From NCBI RefSeq assembly GCF_002119685.1, contig NZ_CP021108.1:2666001-2730000 (forward strand): DNA of 64,000 nucleotides, written 5' to 3'. Below are positions 38,108 to 46,412 of this stretch, one piece after another. Positions within the stretch are counted from its first letter, which is position 1. Every line of letters begins with the position of its first letter. The position numbers and the translations under genes are program-made. The DNA is from Bordetella genomosp. 8. GTDB lineage: Bacteria; Pseudomonadota; Gammaproteobacteria; Burkholderiales; Burkholderiaceae_B. The notes under the pieces were generated by a model. It was not told the DNA's origin. It searched no databases and was given only the letters and a program-made list of their open reading frames with translations.

Positions 38108-39268
38108 TCAGCCGCCGCGCGCCGGCACCAGCCGGATCCGCGTGATCTCCGACGGCGCGCCCACCCGCTTGGGCGGCCCCCAGTAGCCGGTGCCGCGGCT
38201 GGTATAGACCCACAGCCGGCCCATTTTCTTCAGCCCGGCGGTAAAAGGCTGCTGCAAGCGGACGAAGAAATTCCAGGGCAGGAATTGGCCGCCGTGGGTA
38301 TGGCCGGAAATCTGCAGGGTGTATCCCGCCGGCTCGGCCGCCTCCGCCGTGCGCGGTTGGTGGGCGAGCAGGATGCGCACCGTCGCATCGGCCGGCGCGC
38401 CCAGCAGGGCGCCGCGCGGATCGCTGCGCTGGCCCGGATCGAACTGGCCGGCGGTGTAGTCGGTCACGCCCGCCAGGATCAGGCGCGCGCCGTTGTGCGT
38501 GATCACCACGTGGCGATTGGACAGCACCTTCAGGCCCAGGCGCTCGAACTCCGCCACCCATTCGCGCGCGCCCGAGTAGTACTCATGGTTGCCGGTCACC
38601 AGGTAGGCGCCGTAGCGGCCGCTCAGGCCGGACAAGGGCGCCGTGTGGGGCGACAACTGGTCCACCGGTCCGTCCACTACGTCCCCGGTCACGGCGACCA
38701 CGTCGGCGCCCAGGGCATTGACGGCCGCGACGATGGCCTCGACGTAGGGGCGGCGGATGGTGGGGCCCACGTGCACGTCGCTGATCTGGGCGATGGTGAA
38801 GCCCGACAGGGCCGGGGGCAGCCCGGCGATCGGCACGTCCACGGTGACGACGCGCGCCAGGCGACGGGCATTGAACAATCCCACCAGCGTGATAAGCAAG
38901 GCCAGCGCCGGCACCGCCAGGGCGGACGTGCCACGCAAGGACGCCATATCGGCGGGCAGGCCGCGCAAGGCGCCTACCGCCCAGACCGCCAGCAACAGCA
39001 GGTCGCGCAGCAGCGTCAGCACGAACAGCGAGGAGAAAAACCCCATCGCCATCAGGCCCGTCCAGGCGGCCTGCCGCGACCACCCCGGCGCCATCTGGCG
39101 CGCGCGGGCGCCCAGGGGAATCAGCACGCAGGACGCGAGCAGGTACAGCACGGCGACCCAGCGGACGGGATCGGGTACGGGGGCTTCCGGGATCAGGCGC
39201 AGCGCAATGTATACGTGCAGGAGAATGCCAATGGCGAGAATACGGGTAATCAGAGGGGGGCGACGCAT
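38108..39268 (-). CDS. Membrane-anchored metallophosphoesterase
   Basis: The 386-residue protein has four or five transmembrane helices in residues 1-135 and a calcineurin-like phosphoesterase domain after that. The metal motifs appear in order: ISDVHVG, TGDVVDG, GNHEYY, AHQPR and SGHTHGGQF. Such YaeI/YkuE-like proteins act on lipid phosphates or UDP-linked lipids at the membrane, but the substrate is not readable. ATG 39268 gives a clean first helix. It is convergent with the ABC genes. Confidence 0.9.
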   Translation of the reverse strand: MRRPPLITRILAIGILLHVYIALRLIPEAPVPDPVRWVAVLYLLASCVLIPLGARARQMAPGWSRQAAWTGLMAMGFFSSLFVLTLLRDLLLLAVWAVGALRGLPADMASLRGTSALAVPALALLITLVGLFNARRLARVVTVDVPIAGLPPALSGFTIAQISDVHVGPTIRRPYVEAIVAAVNALGADVVAVTGDVVDGPVDQLSPHTAPLSGLSGRYGAYLVTGNHEYYSGAREWVAEFERLGLKVLSNRHVVITHNGARLILAGVTDYTAGQFDPGQRSDPRGALLGAPADATVRILLAHQPRTAEAAEPAGYTLQISGHTHGGQFLPWNFFVRLQQPFTAGLKKMGRLWVYTSRGTGYWGPPKRVGAPSEITRIRLVPARGG

Positions 39269-39411
39269 GCAGGGGGTCTCCGCCGAATTGAAAAATAGCC
39301 GGCGCGCCCTCATTATGCGATATGGCGCTGACGCGCCGCATTAATTCCACGCGAATTCCATGCGCCGCCAGGCGGCCCCCGCCACACTGGCGGGCGGCAT
39401 GCGCGGTGTCC

Positions 39412-39429
39412 CGAGTTTGTCGAGTTTGT
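39412..39429 (+). repeat. Two tandem copies of a 9-bp unit upstream of the DedA gene
   Basis: CGAGTTTGT occurs twice head to tail (39412-39420 and 39421-39429) and is bracketed by CCCGAG-like sequence, just before the TTG start at 39443. It may be a replication-slippage duplication. No function is evident. Confidence 0.6.
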
Positions 39430-39442
39430 CCCGAGAACGGTT

Positions 39443-40423
39443 TTGAAAGATATCGAGTTCCTGCTGTTGGAGTATGGCCCGCTGCTGGTCTTCCTGAACG
39501 TCCTGCTTGAGCAGGCCGGGTTGCCTATTCCGGCCTATCCGCTGTTGATCGTCGCCGGGGCGCTGGCCGTGCAGGGCAACCTGCCCTGGGAGCTGACCCT
39601 GATGGCGGCCGTGGCTGGCTGCCTGATCGCCGATGCCGCCTGGTACGCCGGCGGCAAGCGTTTCGGCAGCGGGCTGCTCAATACCGTATGCCGCGTGTCG
39701 ATCTCGCGCGACTCCTGCATACGCCAGACGCAATCGCTGTACTGGCGCACGGGTCCGCGCATCCTGTTCGTCGCGAAATTCCTGCCGGGCGCGAGCGCGC
39801 TTTCCACCGTGATGTCCGGGTACGCCGGCCTGCCGTTCCGCAGGTTCGTCGCCTACGATGCCGTCGGATCGATCATCTGGGCGGGATCGGCCGTGATCGT
39901 GGGCGCCGTCTTCAATGACATGGTGGGCACGGTGATCGCCGTGCTGGGCGAGTATGGCGGCTACGGCTTGCTGGCGATCGCCGTGGTCCTGGTCCTGTAC
40001 CTGGGCTATCGCTGGGTGCGCCGCAAGCGCACCATCCGCCGCTTTGCCCATGTGCGCCGCGTTACGCTGGACGAACTGGACGACATGCAGGCCCGGGGCT
40101 GCGTGCCGGTCCTGCTGGACGTGCGGGCGACCAGCGACAATCCCTTGCCCGGTGCCATCGCCTTCGATCCCCACGCGGCGATCGGTCAGGAAGGGCAGGC
40201 TTGGCCACTGGACGCCCATATCGTCATCTATTGCGCCTGCCCGGAGGAAATCTCCGCCGCGGTGCTGGCCGATCGTCTGCTGAAGGCGGGCTATCGCAAT
40301 ACCAGCGCGCTGGCGGGCGGGTACAACGCCTGGGTGGCTCGGCAGCAGGCCGAAGCCGCCTCGCTGGGCGGCGACGCGGCCGGCCCGGCGGCCTCCGCGC
40401 CGGCGCGCGCCTCCGGGGGCTGA
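39443..40423 (+). CDS. DedA family membrane protein fused to a rhodanese domain
   Basis: The 326-residue protein has a DedA/SNARE-associated domain (residues 1-195; LLEQAGLPIPAYPLLIVAGAL, LFVAKFLPGASALSTVMSGYAG) and then a cytosolic rhodanese-like domain (about 205-305). The catalytic-loop Cys lies in IVIYCACPEEISA. DedA proteins scramble or transport lipids (undecaprenyl phosphate or phosphatidylethanolamine); rhodaneses move sulfur. The start is TTG at 39443; no ATG gives a full first helix. An Ala/Gly tail ends the protein, six bases before xerD. Confidence 0.85.
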   Translation: MKDIEFLLLEYGPLLVFLNVLLEQAGLPIPAYPLLIVAGALAVQGNLPWELTLMAAVAGCLIADAAWYAGGKRFGSGLLNTVCRVSISRDSCIRQTQSLYWRTGPRILFVAKFLPGASALSTVMSGYAGLPFRRFVAYDAVGSIIWAGSAVIVGAVFNDMVGTVIAVLGEYGGYGLLAIAVVLVLYLGYRWVRRKRTIRRFAHVRRVTLDELDDMQARGCVPVLLDVRATSDNPLPGAIAFDPHAAIGQEGQAWPLDAHIVIYCACPEEISAAVLADRLLKAGYRNTSALAGGYNAWVARQQAEAASLGGDAAGPAASAPARASGG

Positions 40424-40428
40424 TCGCC

Positions 40429-41391
40429 GTGGCCACCCGGCCCGCCAAGCCGGCCGCGCGCCCGCGTTCCGCCGAGATGCCGTCGCTGCAGAGCCGCCAG
40501 GATATCGACCCCAGCGTGGCCGAATTCCTCGATGCCCTGTGGCTGGAGGACGGGCTGTCGCGCAACACCCTCAACGCCTATCGCAACGACCTGGCCGCGT
40601 TCGACGTCTGGCTGCATGAGCACGAAGGCCGGCGCATTTCGGCGGCCCATACCGGCGACATCGAAGCCTGGTTCGCCTCCGTCCACACCGATACGCGCCC
40701 GACGACGGCAAACCGCCGGCTGTCGGCGCTGCGGCGCTACTACCAATGGGCGCTGCGCGAACGGCGCATCGCGCAGGATCCCTGCCTGGCCGTCCGTTCG
40801 GCGCGCCAGCCACTGCGTACGCCCAAGACCCTGTCGGAAGCCCAGGTCGAAGCCTTGTTGCGCGCGCCCCGCGTGGATACCGAACTGGGCTTGCGCGACA
40901 GGGCCATGCTGGAGACCCTGTACGCCACCGGCCTGCGGGTTTCCGAACTGATGGGCCTGGCGGCGCTGGACGTGGACCTGAACCAGGGCGTCGTGCGGGT
41001 GGTGGGCGGCAAGGGCGGCAAGGACCGCCTGGTGCCGTTGGGCGCGGAAGCCGCACATTGGGTGGACCGTTACGTCAAGCATGCGCGGCCGCTGCTGCTC
41101 GCGGGCCGCATGTGCGATGCGCTGTTCGTGACAGTGCGCGGCGATGCCATGCACCGCCAGACCTTCTGGCTGATGGTCGGCCGCTATGCCCGCGACGCCG
41201 ACATCCGCGCGCCGATTTCTCCCCACGTCCTGCGCCACGCCTTCGCCACGCACCTGGTCAATCACGGCGCCGACCTGCGCGTCGTCCAGATGCTGCTGGG
41301 CCACGCGGATATCTCGACCACCCAGATCTATACCCACGTTGCGCGCGAGCGCCTGAAAACGCTGCACGCGCAGCATCATCCGCGCGGATGA
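40429..41391 (+). CDS. xerD: Site-specific tyrosine recombinase XerD
   Basis: The 320-residue tyrosine recombinase resolves chromosome dimers at dif together with XerC. The N-terminal core-binding domain (LWLEDGLSRNTLNAYRNDL) precedes the catalytic domain with Arg in ATGLRVSELMG, Lys in GGKGGKDRLV, His-x-x-Arg in HVLRHAFATH and the His and Tyr in GHADISTTQIYTH. GTG 40429 is used; ATG 40477 would remove 16 basic residues. It is a housekeeping recombinase, not a sign of an integrated element. Confidence 0.93.
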   Translation: MATRPAKPAARPRSAEMPSLQSRQDIDPSVAEFLDALWLEDGLSRNTLNAYRNDLAAFDVWLHEHEGRRISAAHTGDIEAWFASVHTDTRPTTANRRLSALRRYYQWALRERRIAQDPCLAVRSARQPLRTPKTLSEAQVEALLRAPRVDTELGLRDRAMLETLYATGLRVSELMGLAALDVDLNQGVVRVVGGKGGKDRLVPLGAEAAHWVDRYVKHARPLLLAGRMCDALFVTVRGDAMHRQTFWLMVGRYARDADIRAPISPHVLRHAFATHLVNHGADLRVVQMLLGHADISTTQIYTHVARERLKTLHAQHHPRG

Positions 41392-41402
41392 TTGGCGGCG
41401 CT

Positions 41403-42083
41403 TCAGCGCGTCTTGCGGAAGGTCAGGTTCACGCGGCTGGCGCCCGTCGCGGGATGCACGCCGTCGCGCAGCGGCGCGATGCCGTGGAAGGCCAGGCGCG
41501 ACGGACCGCCCCATACCGCCACGTCGCCATGTACCAGCGGGAAACGCCGCGGGCGGTCGTTGCGCTGCAGGCCGCCGAAGAGAAAGGTGGCCGGCAAGCC
41601 CAGGGATATCGACACGATGGGCGCGTCCAGGTCCAGTTCGTCGCGATCCTGGTGCAGGGTCAGGCGGGCCCCGGGGCGATACAGGTTGATCAGGCAGGCT
41701 TCCGGGGCGAAATCCGCATAGCCGGCGTGCGCCGCGGCCTCGCGCGCCAGGCGCACCAGGCTTTCCGGCATGGCGGGCCAGGGCTTGCCGCTGAGCGGAT
41801 CCTCCGCGCCATACCGGTAGCCGCGGCGATCCGAAATCCACCCCTGATCGCCGCAGTTGGTCATCGCCACCGACATCCGCTGTCCGCCCGGCGTAATCAG
41901 GTGCCGGAAGGGCGCGTCCGCCGCGACGGCCTTGACCGCGGCCAGCAGTTCGCCAGCGCGCGAGCAGGCATAGCGGCGTAGCAGCACGGCGCCCGGCGCG
42001 ATGGGCTCGTCCCAGGGCGTTTCTTCGTCGGGGCTGCCGAACAGATCGGCGGTAGCCGGTGGCAGGGAAGGGAAATCAGCCAT
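41403..42083 (-). CDS. alkB: Alpha-ketoglutarate-dependent DNA repair dioxygenase AlkB
   Basis: The 226-residue Fe(II)/2-oxoglutarate oxygenase removes methyl groups from 1-methyladenine and 3-methylcytosine in DNA. Fe ligands are in LHQDRDE (His-x-Asp) and in the His of FHGIAPL. The 2-oxoglutarate Arg is in SRVNLTFRKTR near the end. MSVAMTNCGDQGW is the family substrate motif. Length is typical. Convergent with xerD. Confidence 0.94.
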   Translation of the reverse strand: MADFPSLPPATADLFGSPDEETPWDEPIAPGAVLLRRYACSRAGELLAAVKAVAADAPFRHLITPGGQRMSVAMTNCGDQGWISDRRGYRYGAEDPLSGKPWPAMPESLVRLAREAAAHAGYADFAPEACLINLYRPGARLTLHQDRDELDLDAPIVSISLGLPATFLFGGLQRNDRPRRFPLVHGDVAVWGGPSRLAFHGIAPLRDGVHPATGASRVNLTFRKTR

Positions 42084-42093
42084 GCCTGTGATT

Positions 42094-42141
42094 GTAGGCC
42101 GGGCCGCGTAGGCCGGGCCGCGCAGGCCGGGCCGCGCAGGT
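42094..42141. repeat. Tandem 14-bp repeat between alkB and carbonic anhydrase genes
   Basis: Three full copies of a 14-bp unit (GTAGGCCGGGCCGC, with GC in place of GT at the start of copy 3) are followed by a partial fourth ending at 42141. The block fills the centre of the 112-base divergent promoter region and lies about 55 bases before the carbonic anhydrase start. Copy number may vary between strains. Confidence 0.85.
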
Positions 42142-42195
42142 TGCGCATGGCAGGGCACGCGGGGCGCTAGAATAGGCTTCGATTTTCCTGCAGGC

Positions 42196-42867
42196 ATGAC
42201 GACCATGGACGTGACTTTCGACTTTCCCCAGCGGCTTACCAACGGATACCAGGATTTCCTCTCGGGACGCTTCCATGCGGAGCGCAACCGGTATCGACAA
42301 TTGGCGGAAGGTCAGAGTCCCGAGATCATGGTCATCGGCTGCTGTGATTCGCGCGTGGCGCCGGAGCTGATCTTCGACGCCGGTCCCGGCGAAATCTTCG
42401 TCCTGCGCAACGTGGCCAACCTGGTCCCGCCCTACGAACCGGATTCGCATTACCATGGCACCAGCTCCGCCATCGAATTCGCGGTCAACGGCTTGAACGT
42501 CAAGCATATCGTCGTGATGGGCCATGCATCCTGCGGCGGCATCCGTTCGTATTACGACGATGCCGAGCCGCTGGCCAAGGGCGACTTCATCGGCAAATGG
42601 ATGTCGCAGATCGACGCCACCGCCCGCAAGGTCGACATGACCGGCGACCGCGTGGCCGACCTGCGCCGCCTGGAGCTCAAGGTGGTGGAGCACAGCCTGA
42701 AGAACCTGATGACCTTCCCGTACATCAGCCAGCGCGTGCAGCGCGGCGAGCTGCATCTGCACGGCGCGTATTTCGGCGTGGCCACCGGCCTGCTGTTCGT
42801 TCGCGATCCTCAATCGGGCGAGTTCGCGCCGGTCGGCGAAGGTCCGGCCGACGACGGCGCGGCCTGA
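42196..42867 (+). CDS. Beta-class carbonic anhydrase
   Basis: The 223-residue zinc enzyme interconverts CO2 and bicarbonate. Zn ligands are Cys in VIGCCDSRVAPELIF (Cys-x-Asp-x-Arg), and His and Cys in VMGHASCGGI. Length and the C-terminal HLHGAYFGVATGLLFVRD segment fit the Can group. ATG 42196 or the ATG nine bases later are both possible starts. Confidence 0.95.
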   Translation: MTTMDVTFDFPQRLTNGYQDFLSGRFHAERNRYRQLAEGQSPEIMVIGCCDSRVAPELIFDAGPGEIFVLRNVANLVPPYEPDSHYHGTSSAIEFAVNGLNVKHIVVMGHASCGGIRSYYDDAEPLAKGDFIGKWMSQIDATARKVDMTGDRVADLRRLELKVVEHSLKNLMTFPYISQRVQRGELHLHGAYFGVATGLLFVRDPQSGEFAPVGEGPADDGAA

Positions 42868-42879
42868 GGCCCGAACGCG

Positions 42880-43740
42880 ATGCCGGCCTCGTTTCCGCCA
42901 GCCTTATCGAGCCTGTCCTTCAGCCCGCCGCGGCGGCGTGTCCTGCGCGCGCTGGGGGCCGTGGCCGCGGGCCTGGCGGCCGCGCCCATCGCGCGAGTGC
43001 AGGCCCAGCCGGCGCCCCTGCGTATAGGCGTCATCGCCAGCGTTGCCAACGAAGCCACCGAAATCGCCATTACCCAGGCACGCGATGTCGGCGTCAACGC
43101 CAGGCTGGTGGAGTTCGCCGATTGGGTGATGCCCAATGTCGCGGTGGCGGATGGCTCCATCGAGGCCAATTTCTTCCAGCACCAACCTTTCCTGGATCTG
43201 TTCAACCGCAGCCGCGGCGCGAACCTGACTTCCGTGGCCTATGGTTATTCGACCACGATGGGGCTGTTTTCCAAGAAGGTGAAACGGGGCGAACCCATGC
43301 CGCATGGCGCGTCGATCGGCGTGCCGGCCGACCCGGTGAATACCGGCCGCGCCTTGCTGCTGCTGCAATCCATGGGCCTGATCAGGCTCAAGGCCGGCGC
43401 TGCCGAACGGGCCACGCTGCTCGACGTGGAAAGCAATCCGCTGGATCTCAAATTCGTCGCGATCGAAGGCGCGCAGGCGGGCCGCGCTTTCGATGACGTG
43501 ACGGCGTCGGCCACCTACACGACGTTCGCCAAGCATGGCGGGCTGGACGAAAAAGACGGCCTGGCCTTCGACAACAACGATCCCGACAATGTGCGGCGCT
43601 ACGCGATACGCTGGGTGGCACTGCCCGAACATGCCCAGGATGCGCGCCTGCTGAAGTTCATCGAGGTGTACCAGCAGTCGCCGGAGGTCAAGGGCACGCT
43701 GCGGCGCCTGTATGGGGACCTGATCGACTTCCCCTGGTAG
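42880..43740 (+). CDS. MetQ/NlpA family substrate-binding protein with twin-arginine signal
   Basis: The 286-residue protein matches the NlpA/MetQ methionine-binding family: RIGVIASVANEATEI, EFADWVMPNVAVADGSIEANFFQHQPFL and the C-terminal QSPEVKGTLRRLYGD segment. The N-terminus is RRRVLRALGAVAAGLAAAP, a twin-arginine-like signal ending near AQA. No lipobox Cys is seen, whereas MetQ is normally a lipoprotein. No MetN or MetI gene is adjacent, so it is an orphan binding protein. It lies 12 bases after the carbonic anhydrase gene. Confidence 0.87.
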   Translation: MPASFPPALSSLSFSPPRRRVLRALGAVAAGLAAAPIARVQAQPAPLRIGVIASVANEATEIAITQARDVGVNARLVEFADWVMPNVAVADGSIEANFFQHQPFLDLFNRSRGANLTSVAYGYSTTMGLFSKKVKRGEPMPHGASIGVPADPVNTGRALLLLQSMGLIRLKAGAAERATLLDVESNPLDLKFVAIEGAQAGRAFDDVTASATYTTFAKHGGLDEKDGLAFDNNDPDNVRRYAIRWVALPEHAQDARLLKFIEVYQQSPEVKGTLRRLYGDLIDFPW

Positions 43741-43762
43741 GGCAGGGGAAGCCGGAAGAGTT

Positions 43763-43799
43763 GATCGAATCGCGGGTGATCGAACCGCGGGTGATCAAG
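43763..43799 (+). repeat. 15-bp repeat, about 2.5 copies, between metQ-like and AI-2E genes
   Basis: Two full units of GATCGAAYCGCGGGT and a partial third (GATCAAGCCGCGG) occupy the end of the short gap before the convergent AI-2E family gene. The repeats stop about 10 bases before that gene's stop codon. Slippage origin is likely. Confidence 0.75.
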
Positions 43800-43808
43800 C
43801 CGCGGCGA

Positions 43809-44870
43809 TCAGTCCTCGGCGGGCGCCTCGCCCTCCAGCGTGAACAGGTCCCACACCGCCACGAACAGCGCCGCGATCAGCGGCCCGATCACGAACCCGT
43901 TCAGGCCGAACAGGGCCATGCCGCCCAGCGTCGAGATCAGGATCACCCAATCGGGAAGTTTCGTGTCCTTGCCCACCAGGATGGGGCGCATGATGTTGTC
44001 GACCGTGCCGATCACCAGGACGCAGAAGGCGATCAGTCCAACCCCCTGCCAGATGGCCCCGGTCACCAGGAAGTACACGGCCACCGGCACCCAGATCAGC
44101 GCCGCGCCCACCGCCGGCAGCAGGGACAGGAAGGCCATCAACACGCCCCACAGCAGCGAGCCCTGGATGCCCAGCACCCAGAACGCCAGTCCGCCCAGCA
44201 GGCCCTGCGTCGCCGCCACCGCCACGTTGCCCTTGATCGTCGCACGGATGACGGTGGTGAACTTGCGCGTCAAATGCTGCTTGTAGGCCTCGCTGAGCGG
44301 AATGGCGCGGCTGATGCCGCGCGATAGCGATGCGCCGTCGCGCAACAGGAAAAACAGCAGATACAGCATGACGCCGAAACTGACCACGAACTGGAACGTG
44401 TCCTGGCCGATGCTGAAGGCCTGCGTGGCCAGGAACTGGCTGCCCTGCACGGTCGCGGCGCTGAGCTTCTGCTGCAGGCTGCGGATGTCCGACAGGTCGA
44501 ACCGGTCCAGCAAGGCGTGGACGGACGGCGGCAGGGCGTTTATCACGCGCTCGAAGTACAGGCCGAAATTCAAATCGCCCGACTTGATCTGTTGATACAG
44601 TGCCGTGCCTTCCTGCACCAGCGAGCCGGTGATCAGGATCACTGGCAGAATGGCGATCAGCACGCACAGCAGCAGGGTGATCAGCGCCGCCATGTTGCGG
44701 CGCTTGCCCATGCGCGCCAGCAGGCGGCGGTGCAGGGGGGCGAAGATGATGGCCAGGATGGTGCCCCAGAACACGGCGCCGTAGAATGGCCAGAGTATCC
44801 AGCCAAAAGCGATCGATACAGCGATCAGCAGGAAGATGAAAGTCCGGTAATGCAGGTTGGAATTGCTCAT
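43809..44870 (-). CDS. AI-2E transporter family (PerM-like) membrane protein
   Basis: The 353-residue protein has about eight transmembrane helices with a large extramembrane segment (residues about 90-155) typical of the AI-2E/UPF0118 family, and the C-terminal [29 protein letters not shown] region. Members export autoinducer-2 in a few cases and act as sodium/proton antiporters in others, so no substrate is assigned. It is divergent from the Fur paralog. Confidence 0.9.
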   Translation of the reverse strand: MSNSNLHYRTFIFLLIAVSIAFGWILWPFYGAVFWGTILAIIFAPLHRRLLARMGKRRNMAALITLLLCVLIAILPVILITGSLVQEGTALYQQIKSGDLNFGLYFERVINALPPSVHALLDRFDLSDIRSLQQKLSAATVQGSQFLATQAFSIGQDTFQFVVSFGVMLYLLFFLLRDGASLSRGISRAIPLSEAYKQHLTRKFTTVIRATIKGNVAVAATQGLLGGLAFWVLGIQGSLLWGVLMAFLSLLPAVGAALIWVPVAVYFLVTGAIWQGVGLIAFCVLVIGTVDNIMRPILVGKDTKLPDWVILISTLGGMALFGLNGFVIGPLIAALFVAVWDLFTLEGEAPAED

Positions 44871-44977
44871 TGTTGGGGATTCCCGCGATAGCGCGCATCG
44901 CCCGTACGACGATGCGCCATGCGCATGATGCCATTGTTGGCGGGCCCGTGCGCCATTCTTCCAGAAGGAGGACAGAC

Positions 44978-45388
44978 ATGACGGATTCCGTCGATCTCAA
45001 GGGCATAGGGCTGAAAGTCACATTTCCCCGGCTCAAAATACTGGATCTCTTTCGCAACAGCGAACAGCGGCACCTGAGCGCCGAAGACGTCTATCGGCAT
45101 CTGATGAACGAAGGCGTGGAAATGGGGCTGGCCACGGTCTATCGCGTCCTGACGCAATTCGAACAGGCGGGCCTGCTGAAACGCAGCCAGCTGGGCGGCA
45201 ACAAGGCGGTCTTCGAGCTGAACGATGGCGACCGACACCACGGCCATCTGGTCAGCACGTCGACCGGCGACGTGGAAGAGTTCGTCGATCCGGAGATCGA
45301 ACGCCGCCTGCGGCAGATCGCCGACGATATGGGCTACAGCCTGACCGAGTTCACGATCACGATTTTCGCCACGCCCAAGCAGGCCTAG
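44978..45388 (+). CDS. Fur-family regulator lacking the cysteine and several metal ligands
   Basis: The 136-residue protein keeps the Fur DNA-binding domain almost unchanged ([15 protein letters not shown] and [18 protein letters not shown]). In the dimerisation/metal domain the usual HHDHLIC-x-x-C is [11 protein letters not shown]: the Asp and both Cys are replaced. The second C-terminal CxxC and the late His are absent, and the protein ends early at TPKQA. It therefore lacks the structural zinc site and much of the regulatory site. AGAAGGAGGA before ATG 44978 sets the start. It is probably a paralog, not the main Fur. Confidence 0.88.
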   Translation: MTDSVDLKGIGLKVTFPRLKILDLFRNSEQRHLSAEDVYRHLMNEGVEMGLATVYRVLTQFEQAGLLKRSQLGGNKAVFELNDGDRHHGHLVSTSTGDVEEFVDPEIERRLRQIADDMGYSLTEFTITIFATPKQA

Positions 45389-45400
45389 GCCGGCGGCGCG

Positions 45401-46294
45401 TCAGCGGCTGGCGGCGGCGGCTTCGAAGAACCGCGCCAGCAGCGGCGTCTCGTCACCGGCGCGATGGGCCAGCAGGATCTGGCTGCTGGCGTCTGGCGTA
45501 TCCAGCGGCCGATAGGCCACCCCTGGAATCCCGGTCTTGGCATAGGTCTCCGGCAGCACGGAAACGCCCATGCCCGCCGCGACCAGGCCGACGATGGTGG
45601 CGCCTTCGCGGGCTTCCTGACCGATCTGCAGCGCGAAGCCGGCGCGGCTGGCCAGCACGCCCACGTGCTCGAACAGCCCGCAGCCCAGGCCGCGCGGGAA
45701 CAGGATGAAGGACTCGCCCGACAAGGCCGACATGGGCAGCGGTCCGTCGCCGCGCGCCAGCCTGTGTCCCGCGGGCAGGGCGGCCATCAGGCGGTCGCTC
45801 CACAGCGTCAGGACGCGGATGTCGGGTGGCGGGCAGAACAGGATGGACGGGCGCAGGAAGCCGACGTCGATGCTGCGGTGGGCCAGGGCCTGCAACTGCT
45901 GGCCGGTGGACATATGAAGGAGGTCGGCCCGGGCGCCAGGATGCCGGCTGCGGAATGCCTGCACGATGCGCGGAAAGGCCTCGAACATGGGTACGGAGGC
46001 GGTAAAGGCGATGCGGATCTCGCCGGCTTCGCCCTGCACCGCCTGCCGCACGACATCGCCGGCGCGTTCCAGGTGCTGCAACGCCCGCCGCGCCTGTTCC
46101 AGGAAAAGCGTGCCGGCCTCGGTCAGTTCCACGCGCCGCTTGGTCCGATGCAGCAGGGTGGCGCCCAGTTCGTCTTCCAGGGATTTCACCTGCATGCTCA
46201 GGGGCGGCTGGCTGACGTGCAGGCGCCGCGCCGCGGCGCTGAAGCTCAGTTCCTCTGCCACCGCCACGAAATAGCGAAGCTGGCGAAAATCCAT
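45401..46294 (-). CDS. LysR family transcriptional regulator (aldolase module)
   Basis: The 297-residue regulator has an N-terminal winged helix (QLRYFVAVAEELSFSAAARRL; VSQPPLSMQVKSLEDELG) and a LysR effector domain (about residues 90-295). Its N-terminal region belongs to the CatR/BenM-like group that controls aromatic catabolism. It is divergent from tctC and the aldolase gene and probably regulates them through the inverted repeat at 46344. Confidence 0.92.
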   Translation of the reverse strand: MDFRQLRYFVAVAEELSFSAAARRLHVSQPPLSMQVKSLEDELGATLLHRTKRRVELTEAGTLFLEQARRALQHLERAGDVVRQAVQGEAGEIRIAFTASVPMFEAFPRIVQAFRSRHPGARADLLHMSTGQQLQALAHRSIDVGFLRPSILFCPPPDIRVLTLWSDRLMAALPAGHRLARGDGPLPMSALSGESFILFPRGLGCGLFEHVGVLASRAGFALQIGQEAREGATIVGLVAAGMGVSVLPETYAKTGIPGVAYRPLDTPDASSQILLAHRAGDETPLLARFFEAAAASR

Positions 46295-46343
46295 GGTTAT
46301 CTGAAAAACGTATAAATGTTGATGGGAAAAAGTATTGGACGCT

Positions 46344-46362
46344 ATGGTTTAGGGTAAACCAT
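46344..46362. promoter_or_regulatory. Perfect 8-bp inverted repeat in the lysR/tctC divergent region
   Basis: ATGGTTTA (46344-46351) and TAAACCAT (46355-46362) are exact reverse complements with a GGG spacer. This is the size and symmetry of a LysR recognition site (T-N11-A type). It lies 51 bases before the tctC start in an AT-rich stretch. Confidence 0.65.
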
Positions 46363-46412
46363 TATAACGTTTGAAACAGAAGGTATTTTTTCGCAATTCC
46401 AAGGAGACCTGA

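Noticed and set aside
40429..41391. Tyrosine recombinase as sign of a genomic island
   Set aside because: The sequence is XerD, a chromosomal dimer-resolution enzyme, with no tRNA attachment site or phage genes around it.
42094..42141. CRISPR-like array
   Set aside because: Units are 14 bp with no spacers and only three full copies; it is a simple tandem repeat.
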